Part shown: piece after piece, positions 33,000-41,440 of the stretch | Numbering within the stretch: position 1 is the first letter of the stretch | Layout of the letters: each line of letters opens with the position of its first letter | Origin: Pseudomonadota bacterium | GTDB lineage: Bacteria; Pseudomonadota; Alphaproteobacteria; Rhizobiales; Rhizobiaceae | Reading direction: 5' to 3' | DNA: 49,557 nt | NCBI GenBank assembly: GCA_023399635.1 | Contig: JAEWOP010000153.1 | Coordinates: 1 to 49,557 of the forward strand | Made by a program: the position numbers and the translations under genes | The notes under the pieces: generated by a model | What the model was told of the DNA's origin: nothing | Databases searched by the model: none | Seen by the model: the letters and a program-made list of their open reading frames with translations, nothing else

Positions 33000-34577
33000 T
33001 TATTCCCACTCGATCGTGCCGGGAGGCTTTGACGTCACATCATAGACGACGCGGTTGATGCCGCGCACTTCGTTGATGATGCGCGTGGCAGTGCGACCGA
33101 GGAAGTTCATGTCGTAGGGGTAGAAGTCGGCGGTCATCCCGTCCACCGAGGTCACGGCGCGCAGCGCACAGACGAAGTCATAGGTGCGATAGTCGCCCAT
33201 GACCCCGACCGTCTGTACCGGTAGCAGCACGGCAAAGGCCTGCCAGATCGTGTCGTAGAGACCCGCCTTGCGGATTTCATCGAGATAGATCGCATCCGCC
33301 TTGCGCAGGATGTCGAGCTTTTCACGGGTAACGGCGCCGGGGCAGCGGATTGCAAGGCCCGGACCCGGGAAGGGATGACGGCCGATGAAGCTTTCCGGCA
33401 GGCCAAGCTCGCGGCCAAGCGCGCGCACCTCGTCCTTGAACAGTTCGCGCAGCGGTTCCACGAGCTTCATGTTCATGCGCTCGGGCAAACCGCCGACATT
33501 GTGGTGGCTCTTGATGGTGACGGAAGGGCCGCCGGAGAAGGAGACGCTTTCGATCACGTCCGGATAAAGCGTGCCCTGCGCCAGGAATTTGGGGGCACCC
33601 TTGCCGTCTTCCGCGATCTTCGTCGCTTCGGCGTCGAAGACCTCGACGAAGAGGCGGCCGATCGTCTTGCGCTTGACCTCCGGGTCGGTGACGCCGGCGA
33701 GCTCCGTCAGGAACAGGTCCGAGGCATCCACATGGACGAGCGGGATGTTGTAGTTGTCGCGGAACATGCCCACGACCTGCTCGCTCTCGCCCTGGCGCAT
33801 CAGGCCGTGGTCGACATAGATGCAGGTGAGCTGATCGCCGATTGCCTCGTGGATCAGCACGGCCGCAACGGAGGAGTCGACGCCGCCGGAGAGGCCGCAG
33901 ATGACGCGCTCGGAGCCGACCTGCTCCTTGATCTTGCGGATCATCTCAGCGCGATAGGCAGCCATCGTCCAGTCGGACTTCAGGCCAACAATCTTGTGCA
34001 CGAAATTGGAAAGGAGCTTTGCGCCATCCGGCGTATGCACCACTTCCGGGTGGAACATGGTGGTGTAGTAGTGGCGGCTTTCATCGGCGGCGATCGCGAA
34101 GGGAGCATTCTCCGACGTCGCGATGACTTCGAAACCCTCGGGCAATTTGGTGACCCGGTCGCCGTGGCTCATCCACACGGGGTAGCGTCCGCCGACGTCC
34201 CAGAAGCCGTCGAACAGCGGGCTTGCTGCTTTCACTTCCAGGTCAGCACGACCGAATTCCGCTGCATGACCACCCTCAACCACGCCGCCGAGCTGGGTGC
34301 ACAGGGTCTGTTGCCCATAGCAGATGCCGAGGATCGGCACGCCGGAGTCGAAGACCGCCTGCGGCGCCCGCGGGCTGCCTTCTGCCGTCACCGATGCCGG
34401 ACCACCGGAAAAGATCACGCCCTTCGGCTGCATCTTCTCGAAGGCTGCGGCTGCGTTCTGGAACGGGTGGATCTCGCAGTAGACACCGGCCTCGCGGATG
34501 CGGCGCGCGATCAGCTGCGTCACCTGGCTGCCGAAATCGATGATGAGGATGCTGTCGGGATGGGCTATCTGGGTCAT
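33000..34577 (-). CDS. guaA: GMP synthase (glutamine-hydrolysing)
   Basis: 525 residues. The class I amidotransferase domain (1-195) has the nucleophile Cys in ILGICYGQQTL and the His/Glu pair in TMFHPEVVHTP. The ATP pyrophosphatase domain (about 200-400) has the P-loop VICGLSGGVDSSVAAV. The C-terminal dimerisation domain ends KPPGTIEWE, as in all GuaA proteins. It converts XMP, ATP and glutamine to GMP in the cytoplasm, the last step of guanine nucleotide synthesis. The ATG at 34577 gives MTQIAHPDSILIIDFGSQVT, the expected N-terminus. guaB is not in the window. Confidence 0.98.
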   Translation of the reverse strand: MTQIAHPDSILIIDFGSQVTQLIARRIREAGVYCEIHPFQNAAAAFEKMQPKGVIFSGGPASVTAEGSPRAPQAVFDSGVPILGICYGQQTLCTQLGGVVEGGHAAEFGRADLEVKAASPLFDGFWDVGGRYPVWMSHGDRVTKLPEGFEVIATSENAPFAIAADESRHYYTTMFHPEVVHTPDGAKLLSNFVHKIVGLKSDWTMAAYRAEMIRKIKEQVGSERVICGLSGGVDSSVAAVLIHEAIGDQLTCIYVDHGLMRQGESEQVVGMFRDNYNIPLVHVDASDLFLTELAGVTDPEVKRKTIGRLFVEVFDAEATKIAEDGKGAPKFLAQGTLYPDVIESVSFSGGPSVTIKSHHNVGGLPERMNMKLVEPLRELFKDEVRALGRELGLPESFIGRHPFPGPGLAIRCPGAVTREKLDILRKADAIYLDEIRKAGLYDTIWQAFAVLLPVQTVGVMGDYRTYDFVCALRAVTSVDGMTADFYPYDMNFLGRTATRIINEVRGINRVVYDVTSKPPGTIEWE

Positions 34578-34617
34578 GTCGAGGCTTTAGTGAAAACGCG
34601 TGCTTTGTGCAACTGAG

Positions 34618-35256
34618 TCAAAGAACCAATTCGCCGCTTTCCAGCCCGGCAACAAGCCGGTCGACGCAACTTGTGAGCTTCTCGTCAATGACATGCAGGT
34701 ATTCGGTCCAGCTCCCGACATGCTTCAATTCTTCCTTGCCGTCTGATATCCCGCGTAAGCCGATCAGTGGCAGGCGGAATAATTGGCAGCTGCGGAAGAC
34801 GGCGAAGGTTTCCATATCCACCATGTCCGCCTCGATCAGATCATACGCGGAACCGGAAACGATGTTGCCGCCCGTCGAGAGAGAGGCTGTCGGCATCCCG
34901 GGGATCCGGAAAGGCAGGTCGATGACCGCCGGATGATCGAGGAACGGCGTGCGGCCTTTCTCGAAGCCGAGCGGCGAGGCGTCCATGTCACGGTAGGCGA
35001 CGGAAGATACCTGATAGACCTCGGTCTGCTCCAGTGTGCGGGAGCCCGCCGAGCCGAGCGAGACGACGAGGTCCGGCAGCGAAGTGGAGAGATCCAGCTT
35101 CGTCAGCGAATGGGTAAGGACGATCGCCGCTTCCACCGGCCCGACGCCGGTCATCAGCGGAGTGATCCGTTGGCGCAGGTGAGGGCCATATTCGGCATCG
35201 ACCGCCATGACGAAGAGGATAGACTTACTTCCCACCTGCTTTAGCTCGAATGTCAT
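34618..35256 (-). CDS. 5'-methylthioadenosine/S-adenosylhomocysteine nucleosidase-like phosphorylase
   Basis: 212 residues of the PNP/UDP phosphorylase fold. The features are VMAVDAEYGPHLRQRITPLM (missing the usual MxxE start but keeping the Ala-Asp-Glu), TGVGPVEAAIVLTH, LVVSLGSAGS, and VDMETFAVFRSCQLF with the purine/ribose Glu, then LRGISDGKEEL with the catalytic Asp. It would cleave MTA or SAH to adenine and the thio-sugar. It is shorter than E. coli MtnN (232) and the C-terminus diverges, so another nucleoside is possible. Its ATG overlaps the thioesterase stop as ATGA, showing coupling. Confidence 0.88.
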   Translation of the reverse strand: MTFELKQVGSKSILFVMAVDAEYGPHLRQRITPLMTGVGPVEAAIVLTHSLTKLDLSTSLPDLVVSLGSAGSRTLEQTEVYQVSSVAYRDMDASPLGFEKGRTPFLDHPAVIDLPFRIPGMPTASLSTGGNIVSGSAYDLIEADMVDMETFAVFRSCQLFRLPLIGLRGISDGKEELKHVGSWTEYLHVIDEKLTSCVDRLVAGLESGELVL

Positions 35257-35705
35257 CCGACGATATCCTCCCGACCGCGGAGGACCATCATCGTGGCGGT
35301 CATGGAGGCGATGAGCTTGGCAGGGCCGTCGGAGATGGCGTATGCCCGCGCGTCGGCGACGATGATGGTGGAGCCCGGCTTGGTGATCTCGCCGCGGAAG
35401 AGGAAGCGTTCCCCGCGTCCGGGCGACATGAGGTTGACCTTGAACTCGATGGTCAGAAGCGAGACGTCCGGTTCAACCTTCGCATAAGCCGCATAGGTGC
35501 AGGCGCTCTCCAATGCCGCTGAGATGATGCCGGCATGCAAGAGTCCGTGCTGCTGGGTAAGCTTGTGATCGAAGGGCAGCTCGATCTCGACCATGGCGGG
35601 TTCGATGCGCGTCAGCTCCGCCCCGATCAACGCCATAGCGCCCTGTCGGCCAAAGCTTTGCCGGATACGCTCTCGAAAATCGCTGTTGTCTTCGCCCACT
35701 TTCAA
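35253..35705 (-). CDS. PaaI-type hot-dog thioesterase
   Basis: 150 residues. The hot-dog helix and active-site strip are LTQQHGLLHAGIISAALESA, where the G-L-L-H-x-G stretch and the Glu/Asp-bearing helix mark the PaaI family. FKVNLMSPGRGERFLFRGEI follows as the central strands. These enzymes hydrolyse acyl-CoA thioesters in the cytoplasm. The preferred acyl group cannot be deduced. The gene starts at ATG 35705 and its stop overlaps the start of the nucleosidase, so the two are translated together; the functional link between them is unclear. Confidence 0.9.
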   Translation of the reverse strand: MKVGEDNSDFRERIRQSFGRQGAMALIGAELTRIEPAMVEIELPFDHKLTQQHGLLHAGIISAALESACTYAAYAKVEPDVSLLTIEFKVNLMSPGRGERFLFRGEITKPGSTIIVADARAYAISDGPAKLIASMTATMMVLRGREDIVG

Positions 35706-35771
35706 GCCCCATCTTTCGCGGGTGCGAAACTGGCATGCTGGAGCGTGATCGGCAAGCCGCAGCCGAGATGG

Positions 35772-36224
35772 TCAATTGAGGAGCGCAATTGCCGCATTGA
35801 GCGCGGTAGCGAACGTCACCCATCCTGCATAGGGCAGGAAGAGCCAGGCGCTGATGCGATCCCGGTTCCAGCTCAGTCCGATGAAGGCGAGGATTGCCAC
35901 CAGCATCGGGATGATCACCACAAGGCCGAGGATCGGGCTCTGGTAGCCGAAGAAGGCGGGAGACCACAGGAAGTTCAGGATCATCTGCATGAACCAGACC
36001 TGCATACGGCCGGCGCTGGGAGCCTGAAGCCATGTGCGCGCGCCTGCAATGGCAATCAGCACGTAAAGCGTCGTCCAAACTGGGCCGAAAACCCATGCGG
36101 GCGGCTGGAAGAATGGCTTTTCCAGCGACTGATACCATTCGCCTGGCATATTGCTGACGCCGCTAAGAGCGCCGACGCCGACAACGATCCCAATGAAAAG
36201 AATGTAGGTCAGAGCTTTTTTCAT
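35772..36224 (-). CDS. tspO: TspO/MBR family protein (tryptophan-rich sensory protein)
   Basis: 150 residues with five membrane helices. PPAWVFGPVWTTLYVLIAIA is the signature of helix 2 and its loop; WFMQMILNFLWSPAFFG, IPMLVAILAFIGLSWNRD and LFLPYAGWVTFATALNAAI carry the repeated aromatic residues. The family binds porphyrins and other tetrapyrroles in the membrane; in Rhodobacter and Sinorhizobium it affects oxygen- or nutrient-dependent gene control. That role is family knowledge only. The gene stands between a thioesterase operon and the imelysin operon, both on the same strand, with 66 and 39 bases on its two sides. Confidence 0.95.
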   Translation of the reverse strand: MKKALTYILFIGIVVGVGALSGVSNMPGEWYQSLEKPFFQPPAWVFGPVWTTLYVLIAIAGARTWLQAPSAGRMQVWFMQMILNFLWSPAFFGYQSPILGLVVIIPMLVAILAFIGLSWNRDRISAWLFLPYAGWVTFATALNAAIALLN

Positions 36225-36263
36225 GGGCAGAGAGATAGGGCAAAGCCCCGTTCCGGCCAGAGC

Positions 36264-37349
36264 TTATCCCAGCCGAAGGATATGCTGGTCCCAGGCGACG
36301 TCGCTCAGCGTTTCGTTGAAGCGCCCGCGATACGAGGAGACAGCAATGCCTCGAGCGGCCGGGGCCACTCCGGCGGCCTCTGCGATACGCTCTTCGTGCA
36401 ACACGGCTCCGCTCTTCGCGTCCAGCGTGACCGCCAGTCCGCCTTTGGGAGAGGTGAGGCCGACAATGCCCTCGCGGCGATTGACAGCAATGGCGCCCAC
36501 GTAGTTGGCAAGTCCTTCCGTCACCCGCTCCGGCAAGGCTACGAGCGCAATGTCCTCACCGCGCCTCAAGTAGCCGACCAGCGGCGGGGACACGTTGCGC
36601 GCCCCTTCCCACTGGCCGGCAAACCAAACCTCGCCATTGTTGCCGACTGCGAGGTGCCGGGTGGAAAGCTGCCGGAACATGGATGGCAGGTTGTGTTTCT
36701 GGATCACGTGTCCGTTGCGGGCATCGAGGAGCACCAGCGACGGCTCCATGCGATCGAGATTGAGCTTGGTGCGGCCATAGTCCGGATGGGTCTCGATCCC
36801 GCCATTGGCGATTGCCAGCATTGTCCCGTCATCGGAAACGGTCATGTCGTGCGTGCCGATGCCCCTAGCCTCGAACTCGCCAATCCGCGTAAACCCGTCC
36901 TTCGCATGATAGAGGCCGATCATGCCGCGATTGCCGTCGAAGTCGTTTTCGCTGGCATAGAGAAAGCGACCGTCTGGCGAAAATGCGCCATGGCCGTAGA
37001 AGTGCCGGCCTTCCGGGGCCGTAATCATGACAGGGGCACTGGAACCGTCTGCCTTGAACGCCATCGCGAATGTCCCCGGACGTCGAGCGAAGGCGACGAC
37101 ATGGCCCGACGAGGGGCAGAATGCCATGCCATGGGCACGCGCCGGCAAGGCGATCCGGTCGATGATTTCGCCTTGCTCGGAGACAGTGGCGATACCAAAC
37201 GAACCATCAACGGCGCGGTAGCCGGAGGCATAGATTGCGTCGGTTCGGTCGAGCGCCATCAGCGATTGAGGCGAAAGGGTCACGGCAAAGGTAATGCCGG
37301 CGGCTTTCATGAAGCTCCGGCGGTCGATCAATCCGCTCCGCCAGGCCAT
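36264..37349 (-). CDS. DUF1513 beta-propeller protein of an imelysin iron operon
   Basis: 361 residues. MAWRSGLIDRRSFMKAAGIT is a twin-arginine signal. The mature part is a repeat protein, with GHVVAFARRPGTFAMAF, GHGAFSPDGRFLYASEND and TVSDDGTMLAIANGGIETH as blades of a seven-blade-like propeller, and matches DUF1513. It has no cysteine-haem motif. In many alphaproteobacteria this family is the last gene behind imelysin and DUF1111 genes, and here it starts two bases after the imelysin stop. It probably works in the periplasm with them. Its precise role is unknown. Confidence 0.9.
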   Translation of the reverse strand: MAWRSGLIDRRSFMKAAGITFAVTLSPQSLMALDRTDAIYASGYRAVDGSFGIATVSEQGEIIDRIALPARAHGMAFCPSSGHVVAFARRPGTFAMAFKADGSSAPVMITAPEGRHFYGHGAFSPDGRFLYASENDFDGNRGMIGLYHAKDGFTRIGEFEARGIGTHDMTVSDDGTMLAIANGGIETHPDYGRTKLNLDRMEPSLVLLDARNGHVIQKHNLPSMFRQLSTRHLAVGNNGEVWFAGQWEGARNVSPPLVGYLRRGEDIALVALPERVTEGLANYVGAIAVNRREGIVGLTSPKGGLAVTLDAKSGAVLHEERIAEAAGVAPAARGIAVSSYRGRFNETLSDVAWDQHILRLG

Positions 37350-37351
37350 AC

Positions 37352-38458
37352 TCAGTCTCCGTCGGAAAAGGAGAAACCGGAGGTCAGGCCGATCGCCCCT
37401 CCATACTGATCGTTCAGCCGCGTGATCAGGTCGCGGCCGTTGATGAGCAAGAAATCGAGCTTCTGGCGCTGCTGCTCATCAGCAACTGCCATTTCAACAT
37501 CGCTGTTCATCTCTGCGCTGACGCGAAGCATAGACTTCAGCACAAAGTCCGCAGACGCCACGATGGACGCTTGGTCCTCGGGTAGAAGCGTGACCATGTC
37601 GGACATGTCAATCAGATCCCGGAGGCCCTGGAGGTTGCCCTCTATCATCGTCCAGATGTTGCCGGAGCGCCAGAAGATGGCCTGTTTCGGAAAGGCCGGC
37701 TTGTCCTTGCCCTTGTAGAAGGTTTCGATCCGCTGGTCGCGCACCATCTCTGCGCCGTGCACGAGGATGCCGAGCAGCGCCGTCATCGCCTCCTGCTCCG
37801 TGCGAAACAGCGGATTGTCCGGACCGGGCTCCTTCCAGTCCTGTTGTACACCGTCCGGCGCATCCCAGAGCGAAACAAGCTCAAAAGCGATCTGTGTGAT
37901 GTTCTGCGCGACAGCTTGGCCATAGCGGCAGCGAAAGCTGCCCTCCGCCGTTGTCAGGGCTTCGGAGCCAGTGCCTGCGAGAACGAACTCAAGGGCGCCG
38001 AAACCCTGCATGGCGACGCTCTTGCCCTGAAGCGCAGCTAGGTCCGTGGCGCTCTCATCTGGCTTGGCGAGCAGGGCCTGCACCTGCTTCAGGCCGGTGC
38101 TCTTGCGATCGGGATAAAACAGGATGCGCTCGAAGCGGTTTTGCTCGATGGCGGGGCCGGTGCGCACGATCTCGACCCGCGCCCAGGCTCGTGCGGCATT
38201 CGCAAATTCCACTTTCGCGGCATTTAGTGCGGCGGGCGAGGGTTTCCCGCAGAGTGCGCCCATCGCTTCTGTTAGCGTGCCTGTTGCAAAGTGAAAGTCG
38301 CGATATCCTGGGCGGATGAAGTCGTCGACGGCATTCTCGATTACCTGGCGAATGGCGGTCGGATCGGGAAGAGTAGGCCTAACTGGCTCTTCCTGCGCGA
38401 GCGCGGAGGACGTGAACACAAACGCGCCCAGCAGGGCCTTCGCGAGCGATTTCAGCAT
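37352..38458 (-). CDS. Imelysin family periplasmic protein (second copy)
   Basis: 368 residues from ATG 38458 (MLKSLAKALLGAFVFTSSALA, then QEEPVRP), which gives a proper signal peptide; the open frame to 38554 lies inside the upstream gene. The two four-helix imelysin halves are visible. The conserved region is less complete than in the partner copy: the GxHxxE motif has become QGFGALEFVLAG, with Gly-Ala where His is expected, so it may not bind metal the same way. FRTEQEAMTALLGILVHGAEM resembles the second half. Start overlaps the DUF1111 stop by one base (TGATG). Likely periplasmic iron-binding or scaffold role. Confidence 0.9.
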   Translation of the reverse strand: MLKSLAKALLGAFVFTSSALAQEEPVRPTLPDPTAIRQVIENAVDDFIRPGYRDFHFATGTLTEAMGALCGKPSPAALNAAKVEFANAARAWARVEIVRTGPAIEQNRFERILFYPDRKSTGLKQVQALLAKPDESATDLAALQGKSVAMQGFGALEFVLAGTGSEALTTAEGSFRCRYGQAVAQNITQIAFELVSLWDAPDGVQQDWKEPGPDNPLFRTEQEAMTALLGILVHGAEMVRDQRIETFYKGKDKPAFPKQAIFWRSGNIWTMIEGNLQGLRDLIDMSDMVTLLPEDQASIVASADFVLKSMLRVSAEMNSDVEMAVADEQQRQKLDFLLINGRDLITRLNDQYGGAIGLTSGFSFSDGD

Positions 38459-39996
38459 CAGAGCGACTCCAGAAAGGCGATCAAGGCCGTACGGTCGCTC
38501 TTGTTGAGCGTGGCAAAGGCGTCGCGAGCGGCCTGTGCTTCGCCGCCATGCCACAGGATCGCTTCCGTCAGGTTTCGGGCGCGACCGTCATGCAGGAAGA
38601 AGGTGTGCTCATTGACCGTTTCTGTCAGCCCGATCCCCCAAAGCGGTTGCGTGCGCCATTCCCGTTCATCGGCCACGCCCACTCGCTGTCCGTCGGCCAG
38701 GCCTTCGCCCATGTCGTGCAGCAGGAAGTCGGAATACGGCCAGATCAGCTGGAAGGCATGAGCTTTGTTTTCCGCATCGCGGCGGGTGACGAATTTCGGC
38801 GTGTGGCAGGAGACGCAGCCCGACTGGTAAAACAGTTCCTTGCCCTTCAGAACCTTTGCGTCGCCCGGATCGCGGCGGGCCGGCACGGCGAGGTTTTCGG
38901 AGTAGAAGGTGACGAGTTCTAGAACCGGATCGGGTGCCTCCGTATCGCCAAGTCGCTCCTGAACACCTGAAGCGCGTGCAAAACAGTCTGGCTGGGCACT
39001 CGTGCAATCGCCGTGGTGGAAAGGAGCGTCCGGATTGGAAATGCCCATATCTCCCACGAAGGCGGATGCCGATTGGTCGCGGACGGAGGCGTTCTCGGCC
39101 TTGTAGCCGAACCGGCCGAGCTTGAGTTCCCGTGTCCGGTGGTCCCGCACGAGAGAGGCTTTTCCCGAGATGCCATCGCCATCCCCATCATCAGGATCGG
39201 CCTTCGCAAGGATATCTGCCTCGTGGATCGCCTGGATCATGCCCATGCCGATCATTGGCGGCGCAATGCGCGGGGATAGCGTGACGTCCGGCTCCAGCGG
39301 ACCGTAGTTCAAGCCTTCGACGGAATAGGTCGGCTTGCGCAACGACACGACCTCGCCATCGCCGAGGCTAACCGGCACCTCCGCGTACGTGATCTTCATC
39401 GAACCTTCCGAAGTAAGCCCCGGGACGGCCAGTTCCTGGAGCTGCTTGCCATAGGTGGCATCGGGGAAGTTCAGCGCTTCGTGGCGTGCAAGGATTCCCT
39501 GCTCCTTCGCGTCACGCGCATCGCGCGCAAGCCGGAGCAACATGGAAGTATTGTCAGCTGTGCCCTCCGGCGGATGGCCGCGACCGTCCTTCAGATGGCA
39601 GCTCTGGCAGGCGCGCGCGTTGAACAGTGGCCCCAGCCCGTCGGACCCCTGGGTGGAGGAGGGGGAGGAGACCCATAGCTTCCGAAACAGCGCATTACCG
39701 AGCTTGAACTCCTCCTCTTCCGCAAAGGTGATATTGGCGGAGAAATGCGAGAAGGCGTCGCCATTGACGATCGCCTTCGAGGTTGCCGCGCCGCCCTGCA
39801 TGGTCTCGAAGTTCTCCGCCTTGGAGAAGTCCTGCGTCGGTCGCGTGACACCCGCGACCCGCTTCTTGTCCTTTGGCGAAAGGTCGGTACGTTCGGTCGG
39901 GAAGCTTTGGCTCTCGCCGATCGCCATCAGCGGAGTCAGAAGGAGAGCGCCCGACAGGATCGGCAGGAAAAAGATGGGGTGCTTGGGCGCTCTCAT
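38458..39996 (-). CDS. Di-haem c-type oxidoreductase, DUF1111 family
   Basis: 512 residues. A signal peptide starts MRAPKHPIFFLPILSGALLL. Two haem c sites are seen: NARACQSCHLKDGRG near residue 135 and QSGCVSCHTPKFVT near residue 400. DGLGPLFNARAC, GRFGYKAENASVRDQSASAF and LHDGRARNLTEAILWHGGEA are signatures of the di-haem thiol oxidoreductase/putative peroxidase family. It acts in the periplasm, perhaps oxidising or reducing iron for the flanking imelysins. It follows the first imelysin by 37 bases and overlaps the second by one base. Confidence 0.95.
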   Translation of the reverse strand: MRAPKHPIFFLPILSGALLLTPLMAIGESQSFPTERTDLSPKDKKRVAGVTRPTQDFSKAENFETMQGGAATSKAIVNGDAFSHFSANITFAEEEEFKLGNALFRKLWVSSPSSTQGSDGLGPLFNARACQSCHLKDGRGHPPEGTADNTSMLLRLARDARDAKEQGILARHEALNFPDATYGKQLQELAVPGLTSEGSMKITYAEVPVSLGDGEVVSLRKPTYSVEGLNYGPLEPDVTLSPRIAPPMIGMGMIQAIHEADILAKADPDDGDGDGISGKASLVRDHRTRELKLGRFGYKAENASVRDQSASAFVGDMGISNPDAPFHHGDCTSAQPDCFARASGVQERLGDTEAPDPVLELVTFYSENLAVPARRDPGDAKVLKGKELFYQSGCVSCHTPKFVTRRDAENKAHAFQLIWPYSDFLLHDMGEGLADGQRVGVADEREWRTQPLWGIGLTETVNEHTFFLHDGRARNLTEAILWHGGEAQAARDAFATLNKSDRTALIAFLESL

Positions 39997-40033
39997 GGAC
40001 GTCGAGCCGCAGTGTCTGCGGCTCCCTCAGGTC

Positions 40034-41311
40034 TTATTGGAACACGGCGTCAGGATTATCGAGGCTGTCGGAACCTTCAAGCTCGATTGTGCCAAGATCC
40101 AGCGACGCAATGACGCGCTCGAAGGAGCGGGTCTGATCGATGAGCCCGTCGATGGCTGCCTGAACAGTGGCATTGCCTTCCGAATTGCCTTCGCCGATCA
40201 TCTGGTCATAGGCCTCGCCGCCCTCGGCGCGATCTGCCATCGCGTTCATGGCAGAAAGCGTTGCGTCCAGCTTGCCCTTCACTTCCTTGTCGAGGGCCGC
40301 ATCCTTTTCGGCCACCAGATCGGAGACCGATGGGCCGGTCATCTTCGTGCCGTCGACGCGGGTGTACTCCCCCGTATAGGCCGATTGGATGCCGATTGCA
40401 TCGTTGAGGTGCGAGGCGTGCGTGTTGTCTGAAAAGCAATCATGCTCTTCTTCCGGGTCGTGCAGCAGCAGGCCAAGCTTCATACGTTCGCCGGCCAGTT
40501 TGCCATAGGAGAGGGACCCCATTCCGGTGAGGATAGCACGTATGCCTGCCTGCGGGTCGGCGGTCACAGCCTTTGTCGCCTCACCCTCCGGCGCCCAGGC
40601 GGCGACCATCTCTTCCAGATCGGAAATCAACAGTTCGGCGGCAGCTTTAAGGTAAGCTGCGCGGCGGTCGCAATTGCCGTTCGTGCAATCAGCGGTGTCG
40701 AAGTCCGTGTGGGAGCGATCGCCGGAGCCAGCCTCAGTTCCGTTGAGATCCTGACCCCAAAGGAGGAATTCGATGGCATGGTAGCCCGTCGCGACGTTGG
40801 CTTCGATCTCCCCCGCCTCGTGCAGGCTGCGTAGCAGGTCTGGGGTGATATTGCTGGCGTCGATTTCCTCGCCGTTCACATCAAGCTTGGGGTTGGCGAT
40901 GACGTTGGCGACGTAGAGGGCGTTGCTATCACTTTCGGTGCCGTAGGAGGGGTCGACATAGTCGATCAGACCCTCGTCGAGCGGCCAGGCGTTCACACGG
41001 CCTTCCCATTCATCGACGATCGGATTGCCGAAGCGATAAACCTCGGTTTGCTGATAAGGAACGCGGGCCGCAATCCATGCCTGGCGAGCAGCCTTCAAGC
41101 TCTCCTCGCTGGGCTTGGTGATAAGTGCTTCGATTGCCGACTGAAGCGCCTTTGCTGTCGTCAGAGAATCCTCATACTTTGCCTGCGCCAGAACCGCATA
41201 ATGTTGAACAACGGCAGCTGGTTCGGCAGCTGCAACTGGATTGATGGGAAAGGCTGCCGACGCGGCGAGAAGCGTGAACGTGGCGCCGAAAAGTGTCTTG
41301 CGGATCATCAT
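40034..41311 (-). CDS. irpA: Imelysin family periplasmic protein, IrpA-like (first copy)
   Basis: 425 residues with signal peptide MMIRKTLFGATFTLLAASAA, cleaved near AAAEP. The imelysin metal motif GxHxxE is intact in ATGYHAIEFLLWGQDL, and the acidic GNPIVDEWEGRVNAWPLDEG and TDCTNGNCDRRAAYL-like loop (DCTNGNCDRR) match the IrpA branch. It is probably lipid-free and periplasmic. AGGAGG fits ATG 41308 (spacing four) better than 41311 (spacing one), so the start may be one codon later. It heads the four-gene iron-type operon, with a RirA-type box 55 bases upstream. Confidence 0.94.
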   Translation of the reverse strand: MMIRKTLFGATFTLLAASAAFPINPVAAAEPAAVVQHYAVLAQAKYEDSLTTAKALQSAIEALITKPSEESLKAARQAWIAARVPYQQTEVYRFGNPIVDEWEGRVNAWPLDEGLIDYVDPSYGTESDSNALYVANVIANPKLDVNGEEIDASNITPDLLRSLHEAGEIEANVATGYHAIEFLLWGQDLNGTEAGSGDRSHTDFDTADCTNGNCDRRAAYLKAAAELLISDLEEMVAAWAPEGEATKAVTADPQAGIRAILTGMGSLSYGKLAGERMKLGLLLHDPEEEHDCFSDNTHASHLNDAIGIQSAYTGEYTRVDGTKMTGPSVSDLVAEKDAALDKEVKGKLDATLSAMNAMADRAEGGEAYDQMIGEGNSEGNATVQAAIDGLIDQTRSFERVIASLDLGTIELEGSDSLDNPDAVFQ

Positions 41312-41365
41312 CCCTCCTTCGACAGCCCATCATCCCGCGGCTGCACCACCCGTGCATGACCCAAA

Positions 41366-41380
41366 TGAAAACTGGTGTCA
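41366..41380. promoter_or_regulatory. RirA-type iron-responsive operator (IRO box)
   Basis: TGAAAACTGGTGTCA matches TGA-N9-TCA, the published rhizobial IRO motif, 55-69 bases upstream of the first imelysin start. A second symmetric element follows at 41383-41399 (CATTC, 7 bases, GAATG). The consensus has only six fixed bases, so a chance match in this gap is possible; the iron-type operon downstream raises its weight. Confidence 0.5.
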
Positions 41381-41440
41381 AACATTCTAGTTTGGAATGG
41401 TTTGAAAGGAAGTCGTCCGCCTTGACGTCTGTCAATCAGC

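Noticed and set aside
33375..34616. Open frame of 413 aa opposite guaA
   Set aside because: Antisense of a highly conserved gene with strong codon bias; composition is typical of shadow frames.
35535..37409. Open frame of 624 aa on the plus strand
   Set aside because: It crosses the thioesterase, tspO and DUF1513 genes antisense, has no ribosome site, and shows no domain.
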